Source: Gautieria morchelliformis (taxonomy: Eukaryota; Basidiomycota; Agaricomycetes; Gomphales; Gomphaceae). From it: a stretch of DNA of 64,000 nt. Positions 43,481 to 55,700 of the stretch are shown here, one piece after another. The number at the start of each line of letters is the position of its first letter. Within the stretch, counting starts at the first letter, position 1. The DNA lies in assembly GCA_015179125.1 (NCBI GenBank), contig WHVA01000207.1, positions 62,001 through 126,000 on the forward strand, read 5' to 3'. Made by a program: the position numbers and the translations under genes. Below the pieces are notes generated by a model. The model did no database searches. It was given only the letters and a program-made list of their open reading frames with translations, and was not told where the DNA came from.

Positions 43481-44889
43481 CGGCTCGAATTAGGGCTGCG
43501 TATAGATGTAAATATCTGTAAAATAAGCGCTACATGTGAGAACCGCCACAAACCGAAAAATGGAACTATAACCGATATTTTGGTCGGCTGAGAGATGCGC
43601 AGAGTCGCTGTGAGATGTGTAGCGATGTTCTCACAGGTAGATAGCTGTAAGAAACATATATTTTCTGTCTGTGTACAGCTGCTGATACATGTATACACCC
43701 GATAACTAGTATCTGCATTCCACTGCTCTACACACCTCGGAACCGAATTCTTGTCCCCAGTTCTGTGCCCCTTTCAACCGATCTCCACAGGTAACCCACC
43801 GCCCTGCGCGCCTCCTTGATCCACCCCAAACCCCAGGCCGATGGCATTGGAAACTGGAAGATGGAGAAAGACAGGATCGAGTCTCGTGGTTGGGGCTGGA
43901 TAGGGGAAAACGGTAAGGACGTGAGTTCGAGCTCTGCGGTGGGGAGAGCAGTTGACTGATTTCAGTATCAGTGAATAATCACAATGGGCGGCATACCTTG
44001 GCAACGGTGTGGACATCTCAGCTTCGGTATAGTATGTGGCAAACTTTCTCAGGCGCATAGATTAGTCTCTAAAACAATGATTGTGGTGATATTGTTACTA
44101 CACCTCAGGCCTCATTAAGCATTAATCGTTCTCTGAGCGCTGCTGGACGACCTGGAGCAAAGAACTGACTGGTTGAGATGGAGGTCAGGATCAAGAAGCA
44201 TTTGATTATACAAGCACCTTCGAGTCCAGCTTGCCGAATATGAACTGGGTGCACGCGCAGAATCGGGAAATATGACAGTGTGTGCAGGTGTAGGAAATTG
44301 AGTGGCAGAGCATCAGTATAAATCGAAAATGCACATACAAAAACGAGCGCGGGGAAACCTAATGTCTACAACCGTGTGGTCGAGGAACACTGTGCGTGCA
44401 ATTGCGCACGCATATTCAGAAAGAGAAAATTGAGTGCTTGTGCAGGGCAAATCGGTGTCGAGTGCAGAAACACGCAAGAATGGAAAAGGAAGTGACGAGT
44501 GCAGAATCAGTGCACGCGCAGACGCCCAGAAACGAGAAATCGGGTGGCAGTGGCGGACTGCAGATGCGAGTGTGTGTACAGACACGGAAAATCGAGTGAG
44601 AGTCCAGATGCGAGTGACAGAATAAGAGGAGTGCATGGCGAGTGCATTGATCAAGGATGTTGCCAAGCAGAAGCTTTCTTAGTTTCTTAGCGCTGCAAAA
44701 AGCGTTGACGGTCACAGCACGCGGGTATCGGTTGGTGGTGGTTCTGAACCGGAAGCAACTGAGTTTTGTAAAAAAGGATTTTCATGCATCGGTGCGTCAC
44801 AGATACCTGCAGATTTAACCCCGACTTTCTATTTCAATACCGGTATTTACAGCTACGCGCAGCCCTAATTCGAGCCGATTTCCACTGGG
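43469..44889. mobile_element. 1.4-kb element bounded by 46-bp inverted repeats
   Basis: The left arm (43469-43514) starts CCCAGTGGAAATCGGCTCGA. It is inverted at 44844-44889, which ends TCGAGCCGATTTCCACTGGG. The first 32 bases are perfectly inverted and the inner part is diverged. The interior has no convincing gene; its right third is a degenerate repeat. No clear direct target duplication is visible beyond a possible CCTGG on both sides. It could be a non-autonomous DNA transposon or a foldback element. Confidence 0.5.
44240..44650. repeat. degenerate satellite-like repeat inside the inverted-repeat element
   Basis: Variants of GAAAATCGAGTG, CAGATGCGAGTG and GTGCACGCGCAG recur irregularly many times on the plus strand. 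The pattern looks like an old minisatellite with units of roughly 25-40 bp blurred by substitution. Confidence 0.5.
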
Positions 44890-45798
44890 CCTGGTCCCTT
44901 CACGTGATCCCAAACAGGCGCTTGGTTTGGGTCAGTTCCACCTGTGCTAACCCGCCCCCTGCATCAAACTCTAAAGACGCTGTTGGTTACTGTTGCTCAT
45001 ACGTGGGGAAAAAGACATACGAAATTGCCATTGACAAATATCCCAAGTGAGACGACCTCGATCGCGTGGCGAACGTTCTTCGTTCCGCCGTTTCAACTGC
45101 CACAGTCTATACGGGAATTGAAAGAATGTTGGAATCATTGGAAGCTGTGGGATGTTGAGGATGAAGTGATGAAATCGGCTGAGGAGTGAATAACCAAAGT
45201 ACTTATAGCAGAAGGTTAGCCTCGACTCTGAAACCACGGGCTGTGTCTTCACCACTGCGTAGTACGTAGAAGAGGGTAACTAGTAAGATCGTGTTGGCGA
45301 AAATGATGATTGGTAGGCAAGATTAGCACTAGTGCCTTCGTCTTCGATTCTATCAGTGCATGATGGTCCGATGAGTGCCAGATGATTGGTAGCCGTCTTC
45401 TGAAAAACCTTCTCTAACCAAAATTCTGGTATTGGAGTCTGTACGGCCAGATCTAGGTACAGGCATATCAATACTGCGTAACGAGTGTGAAAACACTCCA
45501 AACCTGTGGGTGCTTGTGTACGCGTCTCGGTCACGCTAACTCCAGGAGGAGAGACGTAAAGCTCCTACAAACTCTGGGAAAGATGTAGGCAGCTTTCAGT
45601 TGTTACGCATGAGTGTGATACACGGCGGCCCAACAAAAGCAAAAATTTGCATACCAACGTCAACCTGTCACGCGTTACGTGTTACAATTTACGAGGTCAC
45701 ATGACAGTCCACACGCACGTGACATCTTATCGAACTTCTGCCAAACGGTTTCGAGCTTACTGCGCAGCAGTCCTCAAGTTAATTCAAGAGCTGTATAC
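44890..45798. other. unassigned region upstream of the Rap1-like gene
   Basis: Short frames include DDLDRVANVLRSAVSTATVY on the plus strand near 45060 and LECFHTRYAVLICLYLDLAV on the minus strand near 45480. These look protein-like but are interrupted by stops. They may be remnants of a decayed gene; I recognise no family. Confidence 0.3.
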
Positions 45799-47954
45799 AT
45801 GGATGACGACTCGGACGATATTTTCAGTGAGAGCGGTGGGGCACAACCGGCTGGCTCAGTGTTTACACTTCATGGGGAGCCTATTCCTATTCATCTGCAC
45901 AATTCGTTGGGCAGTGGTGGACGCAAGGCCATGGCGAAGAAGATCGAGGTATCGAGACTATTGTTGACTGCACTGTTTAGCTTGTTGACACTTGACTTCA
46001 GAATGCGGGTGGAAATCCACACGTCACGGAGGAAGATGCCAGAGTAATTATCTGCCGCTATAACGTTCCTATCTTCAATCAACTTGTATTTGCATATGAC
46101 CACGACCGGTACAAATGGGTCGAGCCTCCGTCTTGGGTCGACACGTGTATAATGTTAGGAAAGTATGAACACCACCTTCCTGGCAGAGTGGACAAAGCTA
46201 ACAGACGGTGAACCTTATACCATGGTCCTAGCGCTGTCTTTAACATAGTCAACGACAAGTAGACAAACCTCCCGGGTTCCATTCTCCGTCGAGGACGACG
46301 AGAACTTGGCTCAGTTTTTGGCCCACCGTATCCCGTTCAAGGATGCAGGCGGCCGTCTGGGACATGGTGTCTACAAAGATTTGTGCAGTCAAGCAAGAGT
46401 ATTGCATTCACATTTCACACCGCACATGCACTGAATACAACTTCAGGCCGATCGTTACCCGTGGGCAGCTCGGCACCCATGGCAGTCTTGGCGCGACAGG
46501 TATACCAAGAACCAGGATATTTTCGACCCGCGCATCGCGTACGCAGTCAACCACGACCCCGATCCTCCCAGCCCTGGTGGTAAGGGTCAGTATGTCATTC
46601 CACGGAAAGCGCGAAGGCCACCACTACGATATAATGTTACAGAGGAGGAGGAGGAGGAAGAAGAAGAAGAAGAAGAAGAAGAGGGGATGCAACAGAAACA
46701 GGACGACGAAGTTACAATTGTGCTGGAGACTGCCGCTCAGAAGCGGCATAGACAGGAATCAGATCTGCCCGATGGCAGTCCAGAAGGAACTAGACAAGCT
46801 GCTTCGCCTCCGCGAAAGCTCCCTAGAATCCACTCCGCTCGTGTTGATCCTGAGGACGACGCCTCTGCCGGTATGGGTCGGGATAGAGGAAAGGGGAAGG
46901 GGCGTCAGGTGCCTACAGAATCTCAGTATGAACGGTTTGTGGTCACTTTCACTTCATTTATCCTCGATTTCAAACATAACTTTGATTTAGACCAGAGAAC
47001 ATGTACGAGGAAGGAGTGGATTTCCCCTTATACGACGATAATGAGCCCGGGCCGTCTCAGCACTACGAAGAGACTGTTCTGAGAGACACTCAAGCAACGG
47101 TCGTCCCGTCGTATCCTCCCCGCCTCAATCCAGAAAGACCCCGGCGAGGAGCTCGTAGAGGCATTTCTCGAGACCCAGCGCCGCAACCATCGGTCTCCCA
47201 CAACACCCGCTCACATCGTCTCCCCAAGAACCAGTTGCACCAACTTGACACCAGCAAATCACCTTCGGCTGTCAAGAGACCGCGTGGCCGTCCGAAAATG
47301 ACACAAAGGCCGAACATTGGACGCCAGCCGCCGCGTGTCAGACGAGATGAACAGGACGCTGTTCCTCCTGTGGCCAATGCCTCTGTCCGTGAGGAAGTTC
47401 AGGTGGAAGAGATTCTACGGGTCGCCCAGCAATCCCAGGAAAAGGACCGTGACGAGGGCAGCAGCGGCGATGCCAGTAGCTCCGAGGACGTCGAGGCTCG
47501 GAAGTTGCTTAGTGCAAGCACCGAGATGATCCATGGCGCTCGTCAGCCACGGAGCACTAGCCCTGCTCCCGATGATCGACGGAAAACATCCTACATTGAC
47601 GTACCGCGCGAGTCTTCCCGTAGCCGCCAAAATGCTACCTTGCGACCGTATCCTGTAAACACTCGCCATGGAGACACGGGCACAGGTGCTCCTTCTAGAG
47701 CCACGGTACTTATTGTCAGGAAGGCTGCCAAGAAGACAGCAGCCCGGGAGCCTGCTTCGGAGTCGCACGAGTCTGATCTCGACGAACGGCAGACTACTGA
47801 TACTACTGAATCTTCGATTCCGACTGAGAGGACCCTGGCACATGACTATGAGACTGCAAAGAAGGCGTTCATACCTGCTCGTGGCACGATGGCCGAAGAG
47901 CATGTCCGCAGTGAAAAATCGAAAGGCAAAAAAGGGAGCAGGAGGGCAGCTTGA
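45799..47954 (+). CDS. RAP1: Rap1-like telomere-binding protein (BRCT + Myb + AT-hook)
   Basis: The start is MDDDSDDIFSESGG at 45799. A BRCT-like N-terminus follows (SVFTLHGEPIPIHLHNSLGS; after an intron NAGGNPHVTEEDARVIICRY, YKWVEPPSWVDTC), about residues 18-110. Then comes a Rap1-type Myb domain: FSVEDDENLAQFLAHRIPFK, DAGGRLGHGVYKDLCSQ and, after an intron, YPWAARHPWQSWRDRYTKN. A glutamate run (46642-46685) separates this from a long basic, disordered C-terminus containing KRPRGRPKM, an AT-hook. The order BRCT then Myb with the HPWQSWR motif is diagnostic of Rap1. In fungi and animals Rap1 sits at telomeres in shelterin-like complexes and affects silencing. About 620 residues; the C-terminal RCT domain is not obvious to me. 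Confidence 0.85.
46642..46685 (+). repeat. GAG/GAA microsatellite coding for a glutamate run
   Basis: About 14 consecutive Glu codons, first GAG then GAA, lie within the Rap1-like coding region after the Myb domain. Such tracts vary in length between strains. Confidence 0.9.
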
Positions 47955-48109
47955 AGAGCGTCTTAAGGGAAGCGCTTACTTTGCCACCATATACGCATTG
48001 TGTATACTGTGATTTGCCGAATTTTTCTTTTCGTTATTAGTTTATTTCCCTCCCACAGTTGTGCTGTTTATGTATGTTACGCTAAAATGTCCCCATACTA
48101 ACAAGATGT

Positions 48110-50245
48110 TCACGGTCGGGAACAGTACTCAGAGGTGTACCTTATGGCCATCCGTGCTCTGTACAGGCGTCAGATAACGAATAGAACTGCGAATGAAAGT
48201 GCAACTCACTCAAACGAAGAATCTCCTTCTTGGCGTCCCAGAATTGACCTAAAGCTTCATCGACGGTCTTCAGGACACGTCAGATGCATAATCCCCAAAG
48301 TCAGCACTGGACTTGGCTTACCGTGGACGAGAAGTGCAGATTCGCATAGACGTTACTGTGGCACACCAAACGTCAGCTAAACGTCGAACACAGTCATATT
48401 TAAAAATAAAGGTGAAGGACGAAGGTTGAATAGGTAAAAACGCTCACACCCCGGGTGGTAGCCATGCAATCATCTGCAGCTTAACGGTGACGGGCAGCTT
48501 ACGTAGCTTCGCCGCCACACGAGATGCCGGGAAAGCCGCATAAGCAAGAGCGAGGAGCAAAACCCAGGCATCTCGTTCTCCTGTCGGAACGCCCGTCGGG
48601 AGGGTCTGCGTCTGGAGGTCTGTCGCGCGAGGAAGATCAGGTAATCTATTACCTGGGATTGGAGATGGACGACGGAGGATTCCGTCCAAGGATCGAGAGC
48701 GACGTCGCGGGCTGTATGTGTTGGAGGACCGTGGGGGACGCGGTGGTTCCCGGAAGCCGGGGTCAACGCCATGTTGTGATATGTAGGACTCTGGCCATGG
48801 GATTGACACTACCGAGTCGCGCTGCGTGTGTGGGATGCGCGAGGGAAAGTCGTGAAGGAAGCTGAGCCAATCCACCGAGAGAGTACCCGGAGGCCCAAGC
48901 AGGGGTATAAGCGCCAGAAAGGCCGCGGTAAAGGCCGCGCGATAGGTTGATTGTGGTGTATGGGTCGTTTGAGTTCTATTCAGGGAGCAGATGTGAATAC
49001 GTTAGCTACAATAAATCCAGACTCACACACAATTTTTGTAGGAAAGACGCTACGGCTGCAGGGGTGTCATACGCCTCCTTACGAATCAGTCTGAGTTCGA
49101 GAAGGGAGGCTGCGACGTTGGGGACAGCAACACCTTGAACGGGGGCTTTGACTGAGAGCAGGGACGGGAGCGTTATACGCGATTGACGCTCGGAAGGATC
49201 TGGCGAGGGTGGGGTGATCGTTGATGGACGCTGCGGATATATCAGCAGGAAGGTCGAGGCAAGGGGTTGCTTGGGCTATAAATAACTGACATTTATAGAC
49301 TGCTCTTCCACCCTTTGTTCTGGCGTCGCCCTCTAAGAAAAGCACATAAGCAGATAACGTATATGAAAGATGGGACAGCTCACGGGCGCTTCTCCTATGA
49401 GCTGAGAGCCACTCGCTGCAAAGTGGACTACACCGAGCGCGAGAGGCTCTGCCGGATGTTCTTTCGCAGGCTCCTGTTCAGCCGTAGTATCGTCAAACCA
49501 CACTGCGGCTAGCTCAGCGCCTTCTTCTTCAAGATCACGCTTCTGTGTGTCATGGGTATCCTAAATGAAGGTGGGTAATGAGATCATAGGCGCGATAAGC
49601 GGCTCGCACGGGGATGTCGAGCTTAAGCTTTGGGGGGTAGCTCCGAGCAGCAGTGAGGTCCAGTACCTGTAGCATTAAATGTCAGTGTTAACACGCTTAT
49701 GTCTATCTGCATGCACGCACGGTGGAGTGACGCTGCGTTGTCTTGTATGCTGCGAGTCAATGACACGGGAGATAGAAACGGCATTCCTGGACTTGCCAGG
49801 TGTGTCTGTGGTGCGGCCCCGGAGGCAAGGCAGTCACGGAGCTTCCTCTCCAACTCGCCACTTCTATCGCGCAGGAGCGTCGACTGCTGTCGCAGCGACA
49901 TGACCTCCTTGAGCAGGTTCGCATTGTCCTGTCTCAGGAAGTGAATATCGTTCACGAGTTCCATGGGCGGAGGTGCTGCGGCCATGCAGCGTTTTTGTGA
50001 GAGTCGGCGACAAAGGCCCGAGCTTTATGTTTCGCCGGTACGCGAGTATTGAAGCGCTGAATACCTTTAGGCCACCGCGAGAACCGTGGAACCTGCCAGG
50101 AAGAAACGCTGAATGAACCCTTTGAAGGCATCTGCCAGATCTGCGCGTGCTACCTGTCAGACAGTTGTCAACAGGGAGGTTTGGACCCAATAGGCCTAGC
50201 ATGGTACTTACGCTGATCATCATTCCATTTCTCCCATTTTGGCAT
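48110..50245 (-). CDS. multi-exon hypothetical protein
   Basis: The start is MPKWEKWNDDQ at 50245, then a GTAAGT donor. Exons read on the minus strand include ARADLADAFKGFIQRFFLAG, MELVNDIHFLRQDNANLLKE with coiled-coil LRDRSGELERKLRDCLA, YPPKLKLDIPVRAAYRAYDL, KRDLEEEGAELAAVWFDDTT and VPNVAASLLELRLIRKEAYD. A possible membrane helix follows (AAFTAAFLALIPLLGPPG, near 48920), then an Arg/Ser/Pro-rich stretch and, after small exons, SNVYANLHFSST, VDEALGQFWDAKKEILRL and a C-terminus ARMAIRYTSEYCSRP ending at 48110. Exon borders are partly uncertain. I do not recognise the family. It converges with the Rap1-like gene and diverges from the inositol kinase gene 145 bp away. Confidence 0.5.
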
Positions 50246-50390
50246 GAGAGTCCCGGGCTGAGTCTATAGTTGAGCATATGATTGTGAGCGCTACTGTATG
50301 GGTTTATATAGTGATTGGAAATGTGTGCGCTCTTGGGCAAGCATCGAGGTTTGATACAAGGTTCAGGGTCGTTCTAATCGAAAGTGGAGT

Positions 50391-51554
50391 ATGACGGTGC
50401 TCTGTAGAACAGAAAGTCCGCCTCCGACTTCAACCTCCATGACCACAGCCGTGCCTCTAGACACGCAGGTGGGCGGACACGACGGGCTGCTCTCGTCCGC
50501 TGACGGCTCCGTCATCATCAAGCCCTGTCTGCCGCTCGAAATCGACTTTTACAACGCCCTATCGTCGAACGATGCCTTCGCCCATCTCCTCCCGCACGTC
50601 CCCAAATTTTACGGAACACTCAGGTTGCACGGCAGGATGGATGAGAACGGTAACATTGACGTGGCAGACGCTGACGACGAGGAGACAGGGAAAGATGAGC
50701 CATGTCTTCTTATGGGTCGGGTGGCGCACGCTCAACTAGTTACATTGGATGATCACAGTCGTTGGTCCTGCAGAACCTCACACATTCATTTTCCAAACCC
50801 AATGTGCTCGACGTCAAGCTCGGCACGATGCTGTGGGATGAGGATGCGAGTGCCGAGAAACGGGCGCGCATGGAGAAGCGTGCTCGAGAAACAACGTCCC
50901 TCGAAACCGGGGTGCGGCTGACGGGCTTCAGCGTATGCATGATAGCATGAGAGCAGGGTTATCCGTTGCTGAGAAGCACCTGTCTTCTTCCAGGTATATG
51001 ATCACACGGAGGCGTCTTTTATAAAAACGCCGAAGGCGTATGGCAGAGCCATCACAAAAGCGGAGCTACCTTTGGGGATTGCAAAATACTTTCCGTTGGC
51101 AACGTCGGACGTTCCCAGGGGCCAGGGGTTGCCACGAGATATGCTGCATCAAGTGCTTTCAGGGCTGGTGAGGCAGGTGGAGACGATACGTGAGGCTGTG
51201 CGCAAGACGGAGATGCGGATGGTGGGCTGCAGTCTGTTGGTCGTGTATGAGGCGGACTGGGATTTGCTCAGACAGCATTTACAATCGTGGCCGCCAGATC
51301 CCCGGTTGGACGAGGAAGACGGGAGTGCGGATGCGGATGGGGACAGTGAGGCGGAGGAGGACGCAGACAGCGACGATACCGCGGCCAGCGATGACGACAG
51401 GGCGCGCCCACCTTACCTCGCGAAACTTATTGATTTCGGACACACGAGTCTCCGGGCGGGGGCAGGCCCCGACATGGGGGTTATCATGGGACTGGACACG
51501 ACTATCACACTGTTCGGGAATAGAATGGAGGAGGTCGCAGGTCTGGAACCGTAA
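50391..51554 (+). CDS. inositol polyphosphate multikinase (IPMK/ARG82 family)
   Basis: The start MTVLCRTESPPPTSTS is at 50391; an alternative in-frame Met is 16 codons in. Exon 1 has QVGGHDGLLSSADGSVIIKP and LLPHVPKFYGTLRLHGRM. After an intron near 50710-50759 comes LVLQNLTHSFSKPNVLDVKL with the family signature P-x-x-x-D-x-K-L-G (PNVLDVKLG). A second intron (GTATGC...TTCCAG near 50931-50992) precedes VYDHTEASFIKTPKAYGRAI. An acidic insert (DGDSEAEEDADSDD) is followed by KLIDFGHT, the metal-binding 'IDF' motif. The enzyme phosphorylates Ins(1,4,5)P3 to InsP4/InsP5 in the nucleus; in yeast Arg82 also supports transcriptional control. The length of about 350 residues is normal. Confidence 0.9.
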
Positions 51555-52738
51555 TCTGACTGGCGTGCTATGTGCTCGCCCTTATTCGCATTGCCTAGAG
51601 CGCTTCGGGCTAATTAGATTGCTTACATAAATACACATGTTATTTCACTCAAGTGCACTTTGTCTTTCGCGTCCATCTACCTCCCTGGAGTAGATCCAGG
51701 ATCATCCCTTCCATCCTCTTCTTCGCTCCCAGCGGGTGGTAGCATAGCGCTCGAGGCGTCAGTGTGGTTGCCTGAAGGCCCAAACGCTCGTGGATCTGCA
51801 ATCGGGAGTTCCCGTTTTTCGGCGAACTTCGACTGCGGTCAAAGCAAAACCACCCCTCCCAAAAACTCAGCGCGAACAGTCAGTCTCTTGGTTGATCTGA
51901 CTATCCGTCGCCATTCGCCTCTACGCCTTATTGATCTATTAATTAACATGCCCCTGGCCCCAGAGCGTGACTAGATCTGGCCCAATGCTCTACTGCGGCT
52001 CGAAATTGGACGAAGCCTCTATCTACCCAAGTCAAATCCGCAGCGCTCGTGCTCTTCCGGAGAATAATCATCGCAACATACTCTACCAGCCCAGGCAGTA
52101 CGCCCAGATCGCCCAGAGAGTTTCTTCAATGATGTTTTTCGGGGTCCTTCGCTGCATTTGGGAAACGTATTCCGGGTCCACATGCTCTGCAAGGGCGGAA
52201 CTGCATGCGATAGTGCAGGTCGGCCCGGTGAAAATTGCCGCGCGACTCTGGCCACAAGATATGGTGATATGGCAGGACTGGCCGGATCTGGCGCATCATC
52301 TAGATTCGAGTACATGGCCCTGTGTGGCCGCTTCTGTTCTCGATATAATAGTTCGAAATCAAATATATTTGATGTCATAAAACATGGGACCGGCCAGAAG
52401 GCCGGGTCAACTAGTAGAAGCTACCGCCTACCGCTATCCTGTATATAATCCGCACATCGCCATTCCCAATATATGCATTGGAGGCAGGGAGAGTGAGAAA
52501 GAAAGCGAAAGCATGCATATATGTACCATGTCGATCCCACCGGATCTTATCAGAGGCATGTTCACCTTCGGTCCCGACTTCCGTAGCCGTGAGTGACCAC
52601 CGAAAGAAAGCCGTGCACTGTGGTGCGCCCAGCGCCACCTATGTAACAGACAAGTCTACAAAAAAAAGGTGAAGCTGGTAATACACTAGACACATTTACA
52701 TCTCGCGCGTAGGGACAGCTTAGTTGTTTGTGAGTGAT
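51555..52738. other. unassigned, between the IPMK and PKS genes
   Basis: No gene I can support. The minus strand has LPIADPRAFGPSGNHTDASS (near 51780) and further left-to-right pieces that look protein-like but are interrupted, possibly a decayed gene. There is no SINE, tRNA or terminal repeat that I can see. Confidence 0.35.
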
Positions 52739-55700
52739 TCAAAACGAATAGGCAGACTCGGTGGGGGAAAAGATGGGGGAAAGGGGACTGCCTTCAGTCC
52801 GCCGCTCCAGCTCATCCAGCGTCATATCCGCAAGCAGCTGCATCTGCGTCACCTTGAGCCCCGTGTGCCCCCGGATCGCCGCAGCGAGCCGTACAGCGAC
52901 GAGCGAGTCCAGCCCGTATGCGGTAAACGGCACCGCAGACGAGAAGTCTTCCCGCCCGATATTCAGCGCGCCGCACACTAGCGCCGCGAGGTCCAAATTG
53001 TCAGCGCTATCCTCCGTCCCCAACGCCTCGTTGCGTTCCGCGACACAGAGGTGCTGGAAAGATGGAAGCATGCCCATGTCCTCTCGCACGAGATTCCAGT
53101 TTAGCGCAGGGATATACTGCTCGAAGCGGTCCTGCCGCAGCTTGATGATGCCGTCTGCGAGGCAGTCGCACAGCTCTGGGAGGAAGTAAGCAATAGGAAG
53201 TCGAGCAGGAGGGAAGACATGCCGCGTGTCGACATTCCCCACTTCAGGAGATGGCTCGAGCGTGAGTGCTCGCCACGCTGGTCCCGCACGAGCCAGCCGC
53301 TGTCCGTGATACCAGGCACGACAAGCGAGAACGCATTCGGTAGCTTGCTCGTCATACCCTCGAGAGACGACGAGGCACTAAACACCCTCAGTTATAATAC
53401 AACGACCGGGCACCCTGGAACCAACACGCACCTAGTGTAATTAGACTGGCCCGCACTCCCAAACAGTGCGGCCACCGACGAGAATGAGACGAAGAAGTCG
53501 AAGGCCGAAATATCTGTGGCACGCGCCAGGTTTCCAAAGGCCACGGTCTTTGCAGCGAAGACCTTTCTGAAGTCGTCGGAAGTCTGATTGGCGAAGGACT
53601 TGTCTGAAAGGACGAGCGACATGAGGAAGCAACCGCCAATCGGCCTCTGCAGCGATTGAACGAGCCTGGCGGTTGCCTCGTAGTCGCTGGCGTCCACGGC
53701 CTCCAGTGAGAGTGAAAGGTCGGGGAGCCACTCCATGTACTCCACAGTGCGGAGGCTAGCCGTCTGGTTTGTATTGCGAAGCGATCCACGACCGCGGCGC
53801 GACGTCAACACGATGTCTCGAGCGCCGTTCTGTCCAATGGTTAGCGGAAGCTACGAGCGGCTTCCTCAGTACGCACCTCGTACATCCAGAGCGCCATCTG
53901 CACCCCCAAGCCGCCAATGCCGCCGATGAGCAAGTATGTCTTCCGGGCATCAAACAGCGGGGCAACAGTGGGAACGAGTGTCCCAGGGGAAACTGAAGCC
54001 GCGTCGGCAATCGGAACTGACGGGGCCACTGACGTAAAGTCTTCAGGGAGGGCTTGCAACGCGGCCTCCAGCGCGAGTGCAACGGCCCACGGATCGTGCT
54101 TCAACGTGTGTGCTAGGCCACGCTGCTCATCACTCCAGAGGTAGAGGGTTCCTTGCGGGGTGGTGAGCCGCTCGACCACTTGAACGTTAGGCTTGGTTTG
54201 TGCGCCAGACAGGACAACGTCGTACAGGCAACGTTGTCGGGCAACCCAGAGGGCGTTTGAGCCAACAGACACACGATCAACGGGTATCTGGAGAGACTTC
54301 GACAGTGCGACTACGTCCCCGTCAGCAACGCAGAATACGTCTAGGCCGAGGCCGGTGTATAGACGAGCTGCAGCGTGTCCCACTGGAGTATGCGCGTCGC
54401 AAACCAAGACATGTCGGATCGCAGCAAGGCGGCCTGGGCGACGAAGAGCTCCGGGCCCTAGGGCCAGAACAGCTGTAGCCAAACCTGGCACATCCGACAG
54501 CACGTCGCGGTGCCTGCTTTGGCAGGGAACAACAAATTCTGCGTGCACGACCAACCTATTCGAGACCTTCGCGTTGGTTATACCCATGACCCAGTCGCCT
54601 GCTGCATATGCCGATGTGCCCTTGTCCGTGATGGCGCCAATGAAAGCGCGAGGGAAGTTGACATCGAGAGATGACCAGTACGAGACATCCACCGCAATAT
54701 CATAAATGTCGAGCACAGGAAGCGTCCCGTGCACGATGCTGCTGCCGTCTTTGGCCCAGTGTTTGTCAGACTCGAAGGGCAAGCAGAGAGGCGGTGATGA
54801 CAACGGGACGACACGAGGTACGTAGATTGATCCCTTGACGTCAAGTTTGATCTCAGGCTCGACAGTGGCAAGGCCTTGGAGGTTCGCGAGAGCGCTGCGA
54901 CGTTGCTCGTCAGTCCATGATGACTCGCATACTACAAGATGAATCTTCCAAGCCGGTAGCTCCTTGCCAAGCGTCCGCGTGAGACCACGCGCTGCGTCAC
55001 CATCTCGACCTTCCGAGGCGACAATCCAGACGGACAAAGGATCCGCAGCGTCCAACGCTGCCAGCTGATCGCGAAGCCTCATTTCCTGCCCGAGAGAGTA
55101 AGTAAACATCGGCTCCGAGGTGTGGACTGGCGGCTCCTTGGCGATTTGAAGGAATGAAAGATCTTTGGGAGTGAAACTGTCGGAACCGTAGCATGTCGTG
55201 CCATTAGAATACAAGGGTGGGTGGCCGTTGGCCGTAGGAGGAAGTATGCGATGGTCTGCGTTAGCCTTCTGAGCAAGGAATACGAGCGAATGGTCTTCCT
55301 CCGGGTCACTGCAGGAGAAGGTGACGCAATTGAAGCCACTGCCATTCAGAAGTCTCCCCCAGTGGTCAAGGGAGATCGTGCAGTGAGTCGTCCGGTCCTC
55401 ACCGAAGTCAAACCTACGGAATACCATGAGACATGAACTCGGATATTACAGATTTGACGAATACGAACCATTCCTGGAAGCCACCGAAAACGAAATCGTA
55501 CCAGAGCGTACCAGGAACGCCGGTTTGCCAGGCTTCGCCATCAAAGTCGACGGTGAGGACATAACCGCCGGGAACAAGCAGATCAGAGATCGAATTCATT
55601 GTCTGGGAGAGATCGGCGGTTGCATGGAGGACGTGTAGTGCGCTCACGACATCGAATGATCCCGGTGCAATACCCTGTGTTTCGAGCGTCTTGGTGAGAT

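Noticed and set aside
43491-44868. hAT element with TAGGGCTGCG ends
   Set aside because: The 8-bp flanks are inverted copies of each other (GCTCGAAT / ATTCGAGC), not direct duplicates, so these are not the real ends.
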